Below are positions 33,903-43,764 of a stretch of 64,000 nucleotides of DNA, in pieces; position 1 is the stretch's first letter, and every line of letters starts with the position of its first letter. Under the pieces are notes generated by a model, which saw only the letters and a program-made list of their open reading frames with translations, did no database searches and was not told the DNA's origin. Both the position numbers and the translations under genes were made by a program. This DNA comes from Populus alba (lineage: Eukaryota; Streptophyta; Magnoliopsida; Malpighiales; Salicaceae), in contig NC_133298.1 of the NCBI RefSeq assembly GCF_005239225.2, positions 310,001 through 374,000 of the forward strand. The letters are read 5' to 3'.

Positions 33903-35612
33903 TTACATGGGAGGGTATCTTGTATAATAGGTCTGAGTGGCAGTAAGTGCCAATCCGAAAGATGCAGCAAGAACTGTAATAATGGTCCAGGGATTACTAA
34001 AATAAGTTACCTTCCACTCATACACCCATCTTTTCACTGTGCTCTCACACTGCTTATTAATTTCCATTTTGATTTCATTATAAGCAGCAGTATCATGTGT
34101 CATGGATCTTCCCATTTCATTGAAGAGATCTGCGACTTTCTGGTCGGCTCCGAGATAATTGATAATTATGGCATTAGACCGCAGCTCCTTCACATCTTTA
34201 GCATCGTCAATCAAAGAATCCATGAAGCATATGTATGAACTGACCCAAAGTTGATCAAGAGCAGCAGATGTTTCATAGGCCACCAAGTTTAAGAGCAGGG
34301 ACTTGGTTGACTCATCTATGATAATTGGAGGAACTTTCAGTGTTCCCGAGAAAATTGATGACTTGAATTTGACATCGGTGAGAGCACCAGTCCATCTCGG
34401 CCAGAAAAGGATTCCCACCTTTTTAAGACTCTCGGCAGAATAATACAAGCAATGACCCCGACTTCCTTTCGCGGCCATTTTATGGTTGCTTTTGGAATAG
34501 TGATACATGGATTTGTAATATAAAAGTTCGAGAAGATGGGCAAGATGGGCAGGCTGACGCTCATCATCTCTTTTCCCTGACTTCTCCTTTCTAGTTGGTG
34601 GTGGATGGGCAGGCTGAGGCTCATCATCTCTTGTCCCTGACTTCTCCTCTCTAGGTGGTGGTGGTGACCAATCCAAAGACACCCTTTGTTCTCTTAGTAA
34701 GGATTTTGACCATTGATATCTCAAGCAATACAATAAACAAACACAACAACAAGCGATTATAAAATATAAAGGAAGTATGATTGGGATCATAACCAGCCCT
34801 AATGAAGTTAAGGCTATCCGGACCCATTTTGGAATTGGTTTACTGGACGGGCGGATATGAAGAGAGATAAAATTATTGATGATTTTATTTGAATAACTTA
34901 GATTATCCCCATACCTCTTTGTCCTCAATGAATGCAAGACTGCAAAAGGAAGTTGGTTCTCCAATAATAACAAGTCTCGTTTCACGTGAAAAATTTGTTG
35001 ATCAATCTTCAACTCTTCATTTTCACCATTCAGACAGTGCATGAATTGGAGAATGAAGCAGCCATCAATAAACATCATCTTGTTGAATTCCTCATCATTG
35101 AAGTGTTCTGTTAAGTTCTCAGAGTAGCGTCCCCTCGCATTTTTTAGCACCTCTTTTACCCCGAGGTAGAAGTCTTCTATCGTTGTTCCCCCATTGTTGA
35201 CAAACTTTAACATCATTGGAACCTTGAGTCTCTCCACTTGTTTCAGCTTCGCCTCACGATCTGAATAGTGATAAGGACCAATTGAGACCGCCAAGGGACT
35301 GTAACATTCTTCGTTTATCTTCTTAAGGTTAACTGGAACCTTAGGAATGCATGGTTCTTCCGTTCGATTGTTTTCGGACTCAGTGTTCTCTTCGATTATT
35401 TTGCTAAGCCACAGAGGAAGTGAAACTTCTTCTTTGTGTTTTATAGCACTTCCTTGTATTTCACCTATTGCAACATCTGAGATCCTTTCCCCTTGCAGTT
35501 GATTGATTTCATTACTTTCAGCCCCGTCTGTTGGTCTCCAACCGTCACCTCCCATATGTGAAGCAGGTGAACTCGAGTCTATCCTTGTATCAGTTAGATG
35601 TGTATTAGCCAT
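33903..35612 (-). CDS. DUF247 (UPF0481) membrane protein, gene 1, 569 aa, with extra internal hydrophobic segment
   Basis: DUF247 proteins are plant membrane-anchored proteins, mostly of unknown function. Family motifs in order are SIGPYH (residues 110-115), MMFIDGCF (179-186), RDLLLLENQLPF (212-223), HLLELL (359-364), SLLLNLVAYE (438-447), CFMDSLID (462-469) and a C-terminal transmembrane helix (about 541-563) before a short tail. Unusual parts are a second long hydrophobic stretch (about 264-298, Cys-rich at its end) and a charged, proline-rich duplication (about 317-356, units around EKSGTRDDE and EKSGKRDDE followed by QPAH). The frame stays open upstream only from a TTG at 35651, so the start is the ATG at 35612. 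That gives a polar N-terminus of about 100 residues. A leader intron lies upstream. The coding part has no intron, as is usual for the family. It looks intact and is the partner of hybrid gene 3. Confidence 0.9.
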   Translation of the reverse strand: MANTHLTDTRIDSSSPASHMGGDGWRPTDGAESNEINQLQGERISDVAIGEIQGSAIKHKEEVSLPLWLSKIIEENTESENNRTEEPCIPKVPVNLKKINEECYSPLAVSIGPYHYSDREAKLKQVERLKVPMMLKFVNNGGTTIEDFYLGVKEVLKNARGRYSENLTEHFNDEEFNKMMFIDGCFILQFMHCLNGENEELKIDQQIFHVKRDLLLLENQLPFAVLHSLRTKRYGDNLSYSNKIINNFISLHIRPSSKPIPKWVRIALTSLGLVMIPIILPLYFIIACCCVCLLYCLRYQWSKSLLREQRVSLDWSPPPPREEKSGTRDDEPQPAHPPPTRKEKSGKRDDERQPAHLAHLLELLYYKSMYHYSKSNHKMAAKGSRGHCLYYSAESLKKVGILFWPRWTGALTDVKFKSSIFSGTLKVPPIIIDESTKSLLLNLVAYETSAALDQLWVSSYICFMDSLIDDAKDVKELRSNAIIINYLGADQKVADLFNEMGRSMTHDTAAYNEIKMEINKQCESTVKRWVYEWKVTYFSNPWTIITVLAASFGLALTATQTYYTRYPPM

Positions 35613-35667
35613 TGTTGTAGCAGAAGCTATTATGTGGCGATGGAGGCTCAATCAACAGTGATAGTAG

Positions 35668-35752
35668 CTGAAAAAAATCATTAGAAAAACATTATCAAGT
35701 AGGAGAACAAAATATACCGAAACGCAGATAAGAAAGCTTGTTTTGAACTCAC
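35668..35752 (-). other. Probable 5'-leader intron of DUF247 gene 1
   Basis: On the minus strand CTTTG|GTGAGTTC (donor at 35752) and TTTTTTTCAG|CTACTATC (acceptor at 35668) bound an 85-bp AT/T-rich stretch, a normal plant intron size. It ends 55 bp before the ATG. Genes 2-4 have an unrelated upstream region without it. Confidence 0.6.
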
Positions 35753-35759
35753 CAAAGAC

Positions 35760-38700
35760 CAGGTTTCAGTTCCTGTTAAAATCCTCCTGTATTGTTCTTT
35801 ATAACCATTCAAAATATGCGCCTTTTATCAATTAGCTTTAATAGTAAATTAAAAAATTATTTTAATTTAAAAATTTAAACTATCAAATAAGATTTTAAAA
35901 ATAATTTTAGATTATTATTTAATAGACCTTCAAATATATTTTATATTACTTTTTTTTAACAATTTGTAAGTTGGGACTTACTTTTTCATCTGAACCATTA
36001 TCATGGACATAATAAAAATGATGTGGATTTTGTTGACAAGGATTAATTTAAGATATTACAAATAAGGAAAACTAGAGGGAACAAGTTTAGAAAAAAATTG
36101 ATATATTTTTATTTTTAGTTTTCCATCATTAAACATGATTGGTATTGTACATGTATATATACAAGTTCCATGCAAAAAAGAAATAACTTAGTGAATTGAT
36201 ACAAATAATTATCTCTAAACTATCAGGACATTGTTGACATGATATCAGAGCAGAATATCCAAATTTAAATATTTTTTAAATCACAAACAACCTAAAATAA
36301 AGACAGAACCGAACCCATCAAACCATGCTCAGATTACAACCACAAATTTCAAAACCGATACTCAAACCAACTCTACCTAAAATCCTGACTTGTCAATTGT
36401 CGTCCCTAAATCAAATTTAATGACCAGAATTATAAATTATGGCGATCAATCATGGAACTATTTTTTTAAAAAATAATCATTTGTAATTAAAAATAAAGTT
36501 AGAGAACCATTAAACTAATGGAAATCTAGAAAGAAAGAAAAAAACACAAGTGTCTTTTTACACAAGAGAAAAGAGTAAAATAAAAATAAAAAATAAAACA
36601 ACCCAAACATAACACAAAGTACGAAGTATCAAGTTGAAAGATATGGAAAACATTTCTAATCCAAAAAAGGATACCATCTAACCCTCTGAATAAATCCATT
36701 CATGTGTACTTACATTTTGGATTTTATGGTTGAAGTTCAAATTGTAGATAAGTGTTAAGAATGTATATATGTTTCAAAATTTGCAGACAGCAATTATTCT
36801 AATAACATGTGAAATGCCTTTAGCAGAGATAAAGATTTGGATTGTTCCGTGCTCAAAGTGCAACAAAATTAAAGAACATATAAGGAACAAACTTTTGTTT
36901 CTCCAGTCTTTAGTGTGAGAAAAAGAATAGAAGTCTAGCCCTACTAGGCTGCAACATATGTTTTCATTCGTTTCTTTTTGTGCTAAGTAAGCTTGGACAG
37001 ATTTTTTTTTAATTTTAAAAAAGCCTGGAAAGAAATTCCTTTGTCGAGAGACAAGGATTGGATTTAAAGAGACGTTCCACCCTTTTCCTGTTCACATCTC
37101 AATACTTTCTTCATTAACTTATTTATTTACTATCAATATATATTATTTAGGACGATCACTTAAAATTGAAGTAGCTTTTAGATTAGAGCAAGTATTTTAT
37201 TAACTTGGAAGCTGGGCTCACTTTCTTCTCCAAAGCATGGTCGTGTATTTTAAAAAACACTTTTAAAATATAAAAATAAACAAATCTAGATACTTTGAAT
37301 AATTAAGAAATTCTGGGCGACTGGTTGCATCAAGAAATGTTAAAGGCAATTCTTGTAGTTTTGGTGGTTGATAAATGTCAACTTTTCTATCTCAATTCGA
37401 TTAGATTTTAGTTTTTTTCCCTTAAATAAACATAATTTAATCTCAATCTTTTTATTTACAGTAATGATTAATCTGATATGACATCAAGAAATGTTAAAGG
37501 CAATTCTTGTAGTTTTGGTGGTTGATAAATGTCAACTTTTCAGTAAATAGTATATATATTTGCAGATGAAATTTGCGTTGCATGGGGAAAACGATCTCTG
37601 TGTGTGTGTGTATCATTTGTGTTTTGCGCGCAGACTAGCTTGTGAAATGCGTGGGAGGGAGAAAGATTGGCAGGAATACTTCATTATATGTCTTTAATCT
37701 TTAGATAAAGTGAGCAACAGAGAGCAAGCTAGCTATATGTCTTCCCATAAAAATGTGTCTTCTCTTTTTTGTACCAAGCAAGTTACTCAAATTTTGCTTC
37801 TTTTGGAATCAACATACTAAAGTAAATGCTTATTCTATTATCTAAATAACCGTTTTTTTTTAATAAATCAATTGATTATTATTTAAAAAAAAGAGTAAAA
37901 GCTTATTGGTTTTTGTTTTTGTAATTTGTTATCCCAGTTTTTGACCTACATGGAATCTCTTCCCAATTGTTCAAGAGAATGTTTTGGCATAACCTATAAC
38001 ACATTGTAAGAAACTAACTATATATTTTTTTATATATTATAATTTTTTTTTTACCCACACCCTGCGTGGTTTCTTAAATTACATAGAAGGTTTAGGGTTC
38101 CATAGATCCACGATTTGAACATGGGGAGTCGAATTGTTTAGCCCCAAAAATTTGAGAGAACAATAGTTAATGGGCTCTGCTTATGACGGTAACCGACTCC
38201 TTATTTGGATTGTGGCGTTAACTAATTAAGTCAGAACGTCCCTTTTTATGTCCAGCTAACTAATAGCCACTGACCCTCTTATTGCTAACTATCCCAAGAA
38301 AATAAAATAAAATTACATTCTATAAAATGTAAATGTTATTGATGCCCTCCCTTGTATAGAATTTATTCAGATCTGTACTTGATAACCATCCATTCACTTA
38401 GAACTCGCTTGAATTTCAGTTAATAATGCCTGAAACACAGGTCATTTCTTCAAGACAATTCTGCTAATGCATGGAAAGGGATGCATCAATGCTATTTTAA
38501 ACTATGAAAAGCAGGGATAATATATTAAATGAACTCAAGTGATTGTCTCTATTAATAAGTTATGATGCAGGGAATCCATGCCTCCTTGAACTTGAACTAT
38601 CTCTTTACTGGGAGGTAGCATTGCTACCTAAAACTTGTCTGTTACATCTTTACTGTGGAAAGGATGATTGTGAAGTGGAAATTATGACTGCACCTTGTTC

Positions 38701-38980
38701 AGTTCACCACGTTATTGTTAGGCATATTTTGGATGTAAAATAAATATGGTTGTGATGGAGATGATGATTCGGAGATTATGGAAGTTTAATGGATTGAAAT
38801 TATAAACCCAGTTACATATAATTGCATTAATTTGTCATTGATAAATAACAGGAAAGAACATCATCACTTTGAGAAATCGATCGATCTTCAGACACACACG
38901 ATTGGTTCCCAGAGCCAGACAGGTACCACGAATGAAACACACTCTGACCACAAACATTTTCTAATTCAACGATGAAAATG
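35760..38980. other. Intergenic array sequence between gene 1 and the 3' side of gene 2
   Basis: No supported gene. Bases 36730-37250 repeat the spacer block of 31250-31760 (TTTGCAGACAGCAATTAT through TTGAAGTAGC). A ~60-bp stretch with GAAATGTTAAAGGCAATTCT is directly duplicated at about 37332 and 37486. Bases 37540-39428 are repeated, with many small indels, at 53380-55310. Short ORFs such as 38543-38743 are not kept in frame in the second copy. AT-rich MITE-like sequence fills 35820-36500. Confidence 0.7.
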
Positions 38981-38989
38981 TAATCAAAT

Positions 38990-39425
38990 GCTTGCTGGAC
39001 TCAAGAAAGGACCTATGCCAAAATTATGGCTTCTCTGTAGGGTTATGAGACTTTACAGCATAGGAAGTCTGAAATGGAACCCAAGAAAAATCCCAGCGTT
39101 GCACCAACTACAGCAAGGAAAGTTGATGGGTGTTTGCAATAGTTCTCCAGGCCCTGAATCACTCCGGACATAGTTTCACTGCTTACAGACCTCGGACTGC
39201 CTATTCGTTTATCTCTCGACACCCCGTACAGGTCCGGGTTCGGGCGTGTCTATGTTTGTTAACGAGGTGCGCTGCTCGTTAACAAACGCGTTCCGCCTAT
39301 CGTGTTCAAGAGTTGAGCCACCTCTTCATCGCTGCCAAAGAAGTTGATGTTCCTGCAGACCTTTTTCTTTTACAACATGGTCTCTATGTTAGTTGGATGT
39401 TTAGAACATTTTGTCGATGCTTCAA
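38990..39425 (-). pseudogene. Relic of a DUF247 C-terminal end (left copy)
   Basis: The minus strand encodes NFFGSDEEVAQLLNT (about 39360-39310), like the DUF247 'LGSDEQAAELFN' motif. After an 88-bp insertion and frame changes comes HPSTFLAVVGATLGFFLGSI (about 39135-39075), like the C-terminal membrane helix ('SPWTFIAFVAATFTIILTAIQ' in gene 2). The conserved middle is mostly lost. It is a decayed 3' end of a further DUF247 gene lying immediately downstream of gene 2. The match is weak but the order and spacing are right, and the relic is duplicated at 54970-55300. Confidence 0.45.
39213..39300. mobile_element. 88-bp GC-rich double-hairpin insertion
   Basis: Compared with the duplicate at about 55171, the site ...TTCGTTTAT|CGTG... 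is interrupted by 88 bp, with TAT repeated on both sides. The insert holds two adjacent hairpins: GACACCCCG...CGGGCGTGTC (39218-39250) and a perfect GTTTGTTAACGAG...CTCGTTAACAAAC (39254-39287). It has no terminal inverted repeat and no resemblance to its AT-rich neighbours. The family is unknown to me. Confidence 0.6.
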
Positions 39426-39428
39426 CCT

Positions 39429-41860
39429 TGTCATAACCCAATTTTTGACTATTTTTATTACTATTTTTTATATTTATTAAAAAGGATAAAAAAAATTGAT
39501 TGATGAAAAAAATAATAATGATGATGAAAAAAACAAGTAAAATGAAATAAACGAAGAATGAATTAAATTTTGGGTTAAGGGTAATATGAATGGAAGTTTT
39601 GAGGTTTAATTAAATTTTGGAATTAATCTAATTAAGCTTGAAATTAATTTAATTCATCCAATCAAGGATTTAATTGGAGAATTGATAAGTTTTGAGACTT
39701 AATTAAGCTTGGAATTAATTTAATTCATCCAATCAAGGATTTAATTGGAGAATTAATAAGTTTTGAGACTTAATTGAGCTTGGAATTAATTTAATTAAGG
39801 GTTTAATTGGAGAATTGATAAGTTTTAGACTTAATTGGACTTTGGATTTAATTAAATTAATGAAATCAGGGACTTAATTGAAGAAATAGCAAAGTTTGGT
39901 GTTAATTGGGGACATGATTGAAGCAAATTAAAGTCCAAGGATTAACTTGAAAAAGGCGCCGAAATGCAGGGAAAATTACGGTTTAAACCAGGGGCTTAAT
40001 TACAAAACTTTTAAAACTTCAAGGGCTAAAACGCAAATAATCATTAAACATGAAAACGGCGTCGTTTCAGGGGAACTGTTCGTTTTCTGCCGCTCACCAA
40101 ACTAGAGAAACGGGCGCCCCTGCCATCACTGCTCCTGCAATAAATTGTTTTGAGTCTTCATTACCAATGGAAACGCATGCCATTCGCCGACTATAAGAAA
40201 CCAGAGAAGGGATGCGCATGAGAGGAGGAAAAAAAAAGAGGAAAAAGCCACGATCGGCAGAAAACGAAGACAGGGGACGAACCAGAACAAAAGTTGTTTT
40301 CCTTGTTTCTTCTCAGAGAACAGAAACGAAAAATAAACAAAGGAATAGACAGGGAGTAGATAGAGAGAGACCAGGGAACAAAACAGAGAGAAGAACACAA
40401 GGAGGAAACAAGGGCGAGAACTAGAGAAAGCTTGGGTCCAACCAACCCGCAGCACCAAGACCCTTACTTACCCTCATAGTCTTTGTCCAGAGTAGGGGAA
40501 TTCGAAAGCAGAGATCAAAGGTTTTTCTTCCCAAACACAATCTCAAAGAAAAAAAGGAAAGACTCGAAATCAATCAAAGAAAACTCACAGCAGGCCGGCA
40601 TCATCTTCGTAGTTTTAAAAGCTGCTGAGAAAACAAAAGGAAAACACAGCCAAGTGAGCACATAAGGAAGACAAAGGGAAGCAGTAGTCGAGGATCGTCA
40701 CCAGCGCTGCAAGCACCTTCGGTTTCCAGAAGCAGGTACGCCCGTTTCTTCATCTCCTTTTTGCATCTTCTTTTCAAATTGAATTGTTGCAAGAACACTG
40801 TGCGAAGGTAATTTAATTACCTTCGCATGGTGTGCTTTTAGTTTTTTTGCCCAGCCGGGCCACTAGCTTGGGCCAGTGGCCAGGCTGGGCTGGGCTGGGT
40901 CGAGCCCAGCCCATGTTGGCTGAGCTGGGCCCAGCCCAAAAAAATAAAAATAAAATAATAAAATAAAAAACAGAAAAAATAAAAAAAATAAAAAATGTGT
41001 ATGCATGAATAAAAATAATGTAAATTTATTGGTTTATTCACTGACGCCAGAGTTAGGAATAAAAATACCGGTTTAAATTTATATTATTTTTATTCGTTGT
41101 ATTTTATTTTATTTAGCTAGAAAAAAAAAAAAAGTGTGCATGCGTAAAAATAAATTTATTTTTATTTATTTATTCACTAGCGCTAGAGTAAGAAAAAAAA
41201 TATTGATCTAATTTTATTTTTCGTAGCTACGAATTTTTACCAACGCCAGAGTTGGAATTATTCGAGCTCGAATATTCGCTGGCGCTAGAGTCAGGAATAT
41301 TATAAACAAATCATCACAACATAAATTAATAAATATTTAGCAATTTAAGACAAAACCAACAATGCAGTCTGCCTTAGGCAGAACGTTTAAGGGGTATTAG
41401 AATCCTATTACAGTAACTATAATGATTACAACATCCTATAGTAGAATCCTATTCTGATAGATACATGAGTATTTAGCAATTTAAGACAAAACCAACAATG
41501 CAGTCTGCCTTAGGCAGAACGTTTAAGGGGTATTAGAATCCTATTACAGTAACTGTAATGATTACAACATCCTATAGTAGAATCCTATTCTGATAGATAC
41601 ATGAGTAACTGTAATGATTACAACATCCTATATTAGAATCCTATTCTATAATAAAGGGTGATAATATCTTCCCTTTTACGTAACCAATCCCGAGTCATAG
41701 AATCTCTGTTAACCAGTTAGGGTTCCTAGTGACCATAATACTAGGTGGCGACTCCTCAAACGAGACCTTTTCCCCTAAAAGAACCGGATGCCAGAAATCT
41801 GTTCTTTTTCCATAATTCAAGAGAATTATTTTTAGGACCGCCGCGATGTCGGGTGCGACA
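39429..41860 (+). mobile_element. Solo LTR with 5-bp target duplication
   Basis: Starts TGTCATAACCCAATTTTTGA and ends GATGTCGGGTGCGACA. It is flanked on both sides by AACCT (39424-39428 and 41861-41865). The duplicate at 55309 has the empty site CTTCAACCTAATGTTAG, which proves the insertion. Contents are repeated 'ttaattgaag' blocks (39600-39860), the AAACGGCGTCGTTT motif (40053), a leader-like zone (40120-40740), a GCCCAGCC-rich block (40850-40940), a 136-bp tandem duplication (41334-41605), and the family's end block (GTTCCTAGTGACCATAATAC). ORFs at 40126-40665 are shadows with no domain. Confidence 0.88.
41334..41605 (+). repeat. Perfect-looking tandem duplication, period 136 bp
   Basis: TATTTAGCAATTTAAGACAA through GATAGATACATGAG occurs twice (41334-41469 and 41470-41605) with almost no differences. 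A third partial copy follows (AACTGTAATGATTACAACAT). Such near-identity means a recent event or an assembly effect. Confidence 0.9.
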
Positions 41861-41865
41861 AACCT

Positions 41866-42278
41866 AATGTTATAAACAAAGTTCAAGAGTATACCTTTCA
41901 AACTTCCATTCCTTATATTTTTATCCTTAAATTCTTAATTTCTTTTCTACTTCGATCCCAATTTCTTTTAAAATTCTGATCTAACGTTTGATTTCATATT
42001 TTCTTGTACCTTGAATTCAACATGAGCAACAACATCATGAGAATGAGCGATGAAAAGAAAGTCTTGATTTTATTATGATAGAAATGGAATACAAGACAAA
42101 TTTATCAAGAGTAAAACAGTCTAATATAATCTCATTACCAAATGAGACAATAGCTGAATTCAAGTTTGATGAACAAGCAATCCACACTCTAACTGCAAGG
42201 AATCTAACGAGCACACACAAATTATTCTTGAAACTGATACCTTTAGCACATGGAACTCAGGGTTTGCACTTGGAGCTA
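41866..42278 (-). other. 3' flank of DUF247 gene 2
   Basis: Transcribed-type 3' flank, shared with gene 4 at 55315-55729 (CAAAGTTCAAGAGTATACCT and GAGAATGAGCGATGAAAAGA). No gene of its own. ORFs on the plus strand here are antisense shadows. Confidence 0.6.
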
Positions 42279-43664
42279 TCACCGATCCTTGAGAGGGAAT
42301 AATGCTATATAGGTCTGAATGGCAGTTAGTATGATGGTAAAAGTGGCAGCAACAAATGCAATAAAGGTCCATGGACTATTAAAATAAACTCGCAGCCACA
42401 TGGCTACCCATTTCTTTAGGACTTTCCTGTGCTCCTTTTCAATGCTGGACTTAACCTGAATGTAAGCATAAGGATCGGGTTTCAAATGGCTGGCTATCTG
42501 GTTGAAGAGTTCTGCGGCTTGTTCATCACTTCCTAGAGTGTTGAGGAGTATGCCCTTCGATCGCAGCACCTGCACGTCTCTAGGGGTATCAATCAATGAA
42601 TCCATGAAGCATACGTAAGAAGTGACCCGAGATTCATTGGATGCAACATGGCATGCTTCATAGGCCACCAAGTTTAAAAGCAAGGACTTGGTAGAGTTAT
42701 CTATTCTTAATGGAGGAATATAGAGACTTCGAGTGATCAACCATCTCCGTTTGAACTGGACATCGGTGAAAAGATCAGTCTTGCTTGGCTTGAAATGGAT
42801 GCCAATATTCCTAAGCTCCTCAGCGGGATAATAACGGTACCAGTTCATTTGAGAATCGTTCTTGAACGAACTCTTCTCAGAGTGTTCTGGTACATTCGTT
42901 CCAGAGCAAAATCGCATATGTAAAAGTTCAAGAAGATGGGCTGCAGGCTGATCAGGTGCGGGACCTTGGGAATTTCCTATCGTTAATGATCTTGGCAATT
43001 CACGAAAAAATTTTGTTATCTTTTCCTTGAGCTCTGTTCCAGCAGGAAAGGCACGAACTTGATAGCAAAAAGCTGTAAGAATTTTCATCTGAGTTTTGGG
43101 ATCCGGGTTTCTGAAACTCATCAATTTGGTGAGGACTTCAAAAGGGAGTTGGTTCTCGAGTAAGAACAAGTCCTTCGTTACCAAAGCAGCATCGTGTCGA
43201 CTCATCTCCAGATTTTCAGGCTGCTGATAGAGGCAGAAGAGGAATTGGACAATAAAGCAACCATCAAGAAACATCATCTTGGCTAATTGCTCGTCGTTGA
43301 AGTTTCCTCTTGCGTCTTCTGGATAGAATTTTTTTGCAATTCTTAGCACTGCTTCCACCTCACTGTCTATGTCAGCAATGAGTTTTTTACTATCTTTGAC
43401 GAACTCGCGAGCGTATGTCTCCTTGAGCTTCTCCGTTTCCTTTAGTTTTGTATTCCCATGGTGATAGGGACCAATGGAGACCACCGATGGATCGTAACAA
43501 TCGCTGTTTTGTTGAATTTCACGAAACGTTGATGGAACCCTTGGGAAAGCTGGCCCTTTCCGTTGGTTGTCATCATGAGTGGTCTCTTCCGCGTCAGCAT
43601 TCATTATCTCTATCAGCCACTCATGTTTAGAGGAAGCATCATTGTTAACACTACTGTCGGACAT
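42279..43664 (-). CDS. DUF247 (UPF0481) membrane protein, gene 2, 461 aa
   Basis: The compact form of the family, normal in length. Motifs in order are SIGPYHHG (residues 63-70), MMFLDGCF (130-137), KDLFLLENQLPF (164-175), AHLLELL (242-248), SLLLNLVAYE (327-336), CFMDSLID (352-359), LGSDEQAAELFN (377-388) and one C-terminal transmembrane helix (about 431-452) with a short tail ending in KDR. It lacks the internal hydrophobic segment and the Pro-rich repeat of genes 1 and 3. The ATG at 43664 gives an N-terminus of about 60 polar residues before the domain. No coding intron. It is intact and shares its 5' half and upstream region with gene 3. It shares its whole length with pseudogene 4. The cell location is inferred from the C-terminal anchor, as for other family members. 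Confidence 0.92.
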   Translation of the reverse strand: MSDSSVNNDASSKHEWLIEIMNADAEETTHDDNQRKGPAFPRVPSTFREIQQNSDCYDPSVVSIGPYHHGNTKLKETEKLKETYAREFVKDSKKLIADIDSEVEAVLRIAKKFYPEDARGNFNDEQLAKMMFLDGCFIVQFLFCLYQQPENLEMSRHDAALVTKDLFLLENQLPFEVLTKLMSFRNPDPKTQMKILTAFCYQVRAFPAGTELKEKITKFFRELPRSLTIGNSQGPAPDQPAAHLLELLHMRFCSGTNVPEHSEKSSFKNDSQMNWYRYYPAEELRNIGIHFKPSKTDLFTDVQFKRRWLITRSLYIPPLRIDNSTKSLLLNLVAYEACHVASNESRVTSYVCFMDSLIDTPRDVQVLRSKGILLNTLGSDEQAAELFNQIASHLKPDPYAYIQVKSSIEKEHRKVLKKWVAMWLRVYFNSPWTFIAFVAATFTIILTAIQTYIALFPLKDR

Positions 43665-43707
43665 TGCTAACAGTACTTTTCTACTTCCTTAATTAACGAA
43701 CATGAAC

Positions 43708-43762
43708 AATAGGATACGATTATATAATATTACAACAAAGACTCTAGAAAAGCTATATATAG
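43708..43762 (-). promoter_or_regulatory. Candidate core promoter of DUF247 gene 2
   Basis: The minus strand carries GCTATATATAGC (43752-43762 region), about 90 bp before the ATG, and TATTATATAATC (about 43710-43722) about 50 bp before it. Either could be the TATA box. The first is shortened to GCTATAGC in gene 3 (about 48706-48713) and in pseudogene 4 (about 61689). Confidence 0.4.
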
Positions 43763-43764
43763 CT

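Noticed and set aside
34337..34627. 96-codon minus-strand ORF inside gene 1 and its 116-codon counterpart in gene 3 (47484-47834)
   Set aside because: Shadow frames of the Pro-rich charged repeat in the real DUF247 frame.
35613..35651. Thirteen extra N-terminal codons for gene 1
   Set aside because: The extension begins at TTG, not ATG. The first ATG in frame is at 35612 and lies just after a leader intron, so it is the better start.
40126..40798. Hydrophobic minus-strand ORFs (Phe/Leu/Ser-rich)
   Set aside because: Antisense of a purine-rich LTR leader. The hydrophobicity comes from base composition.
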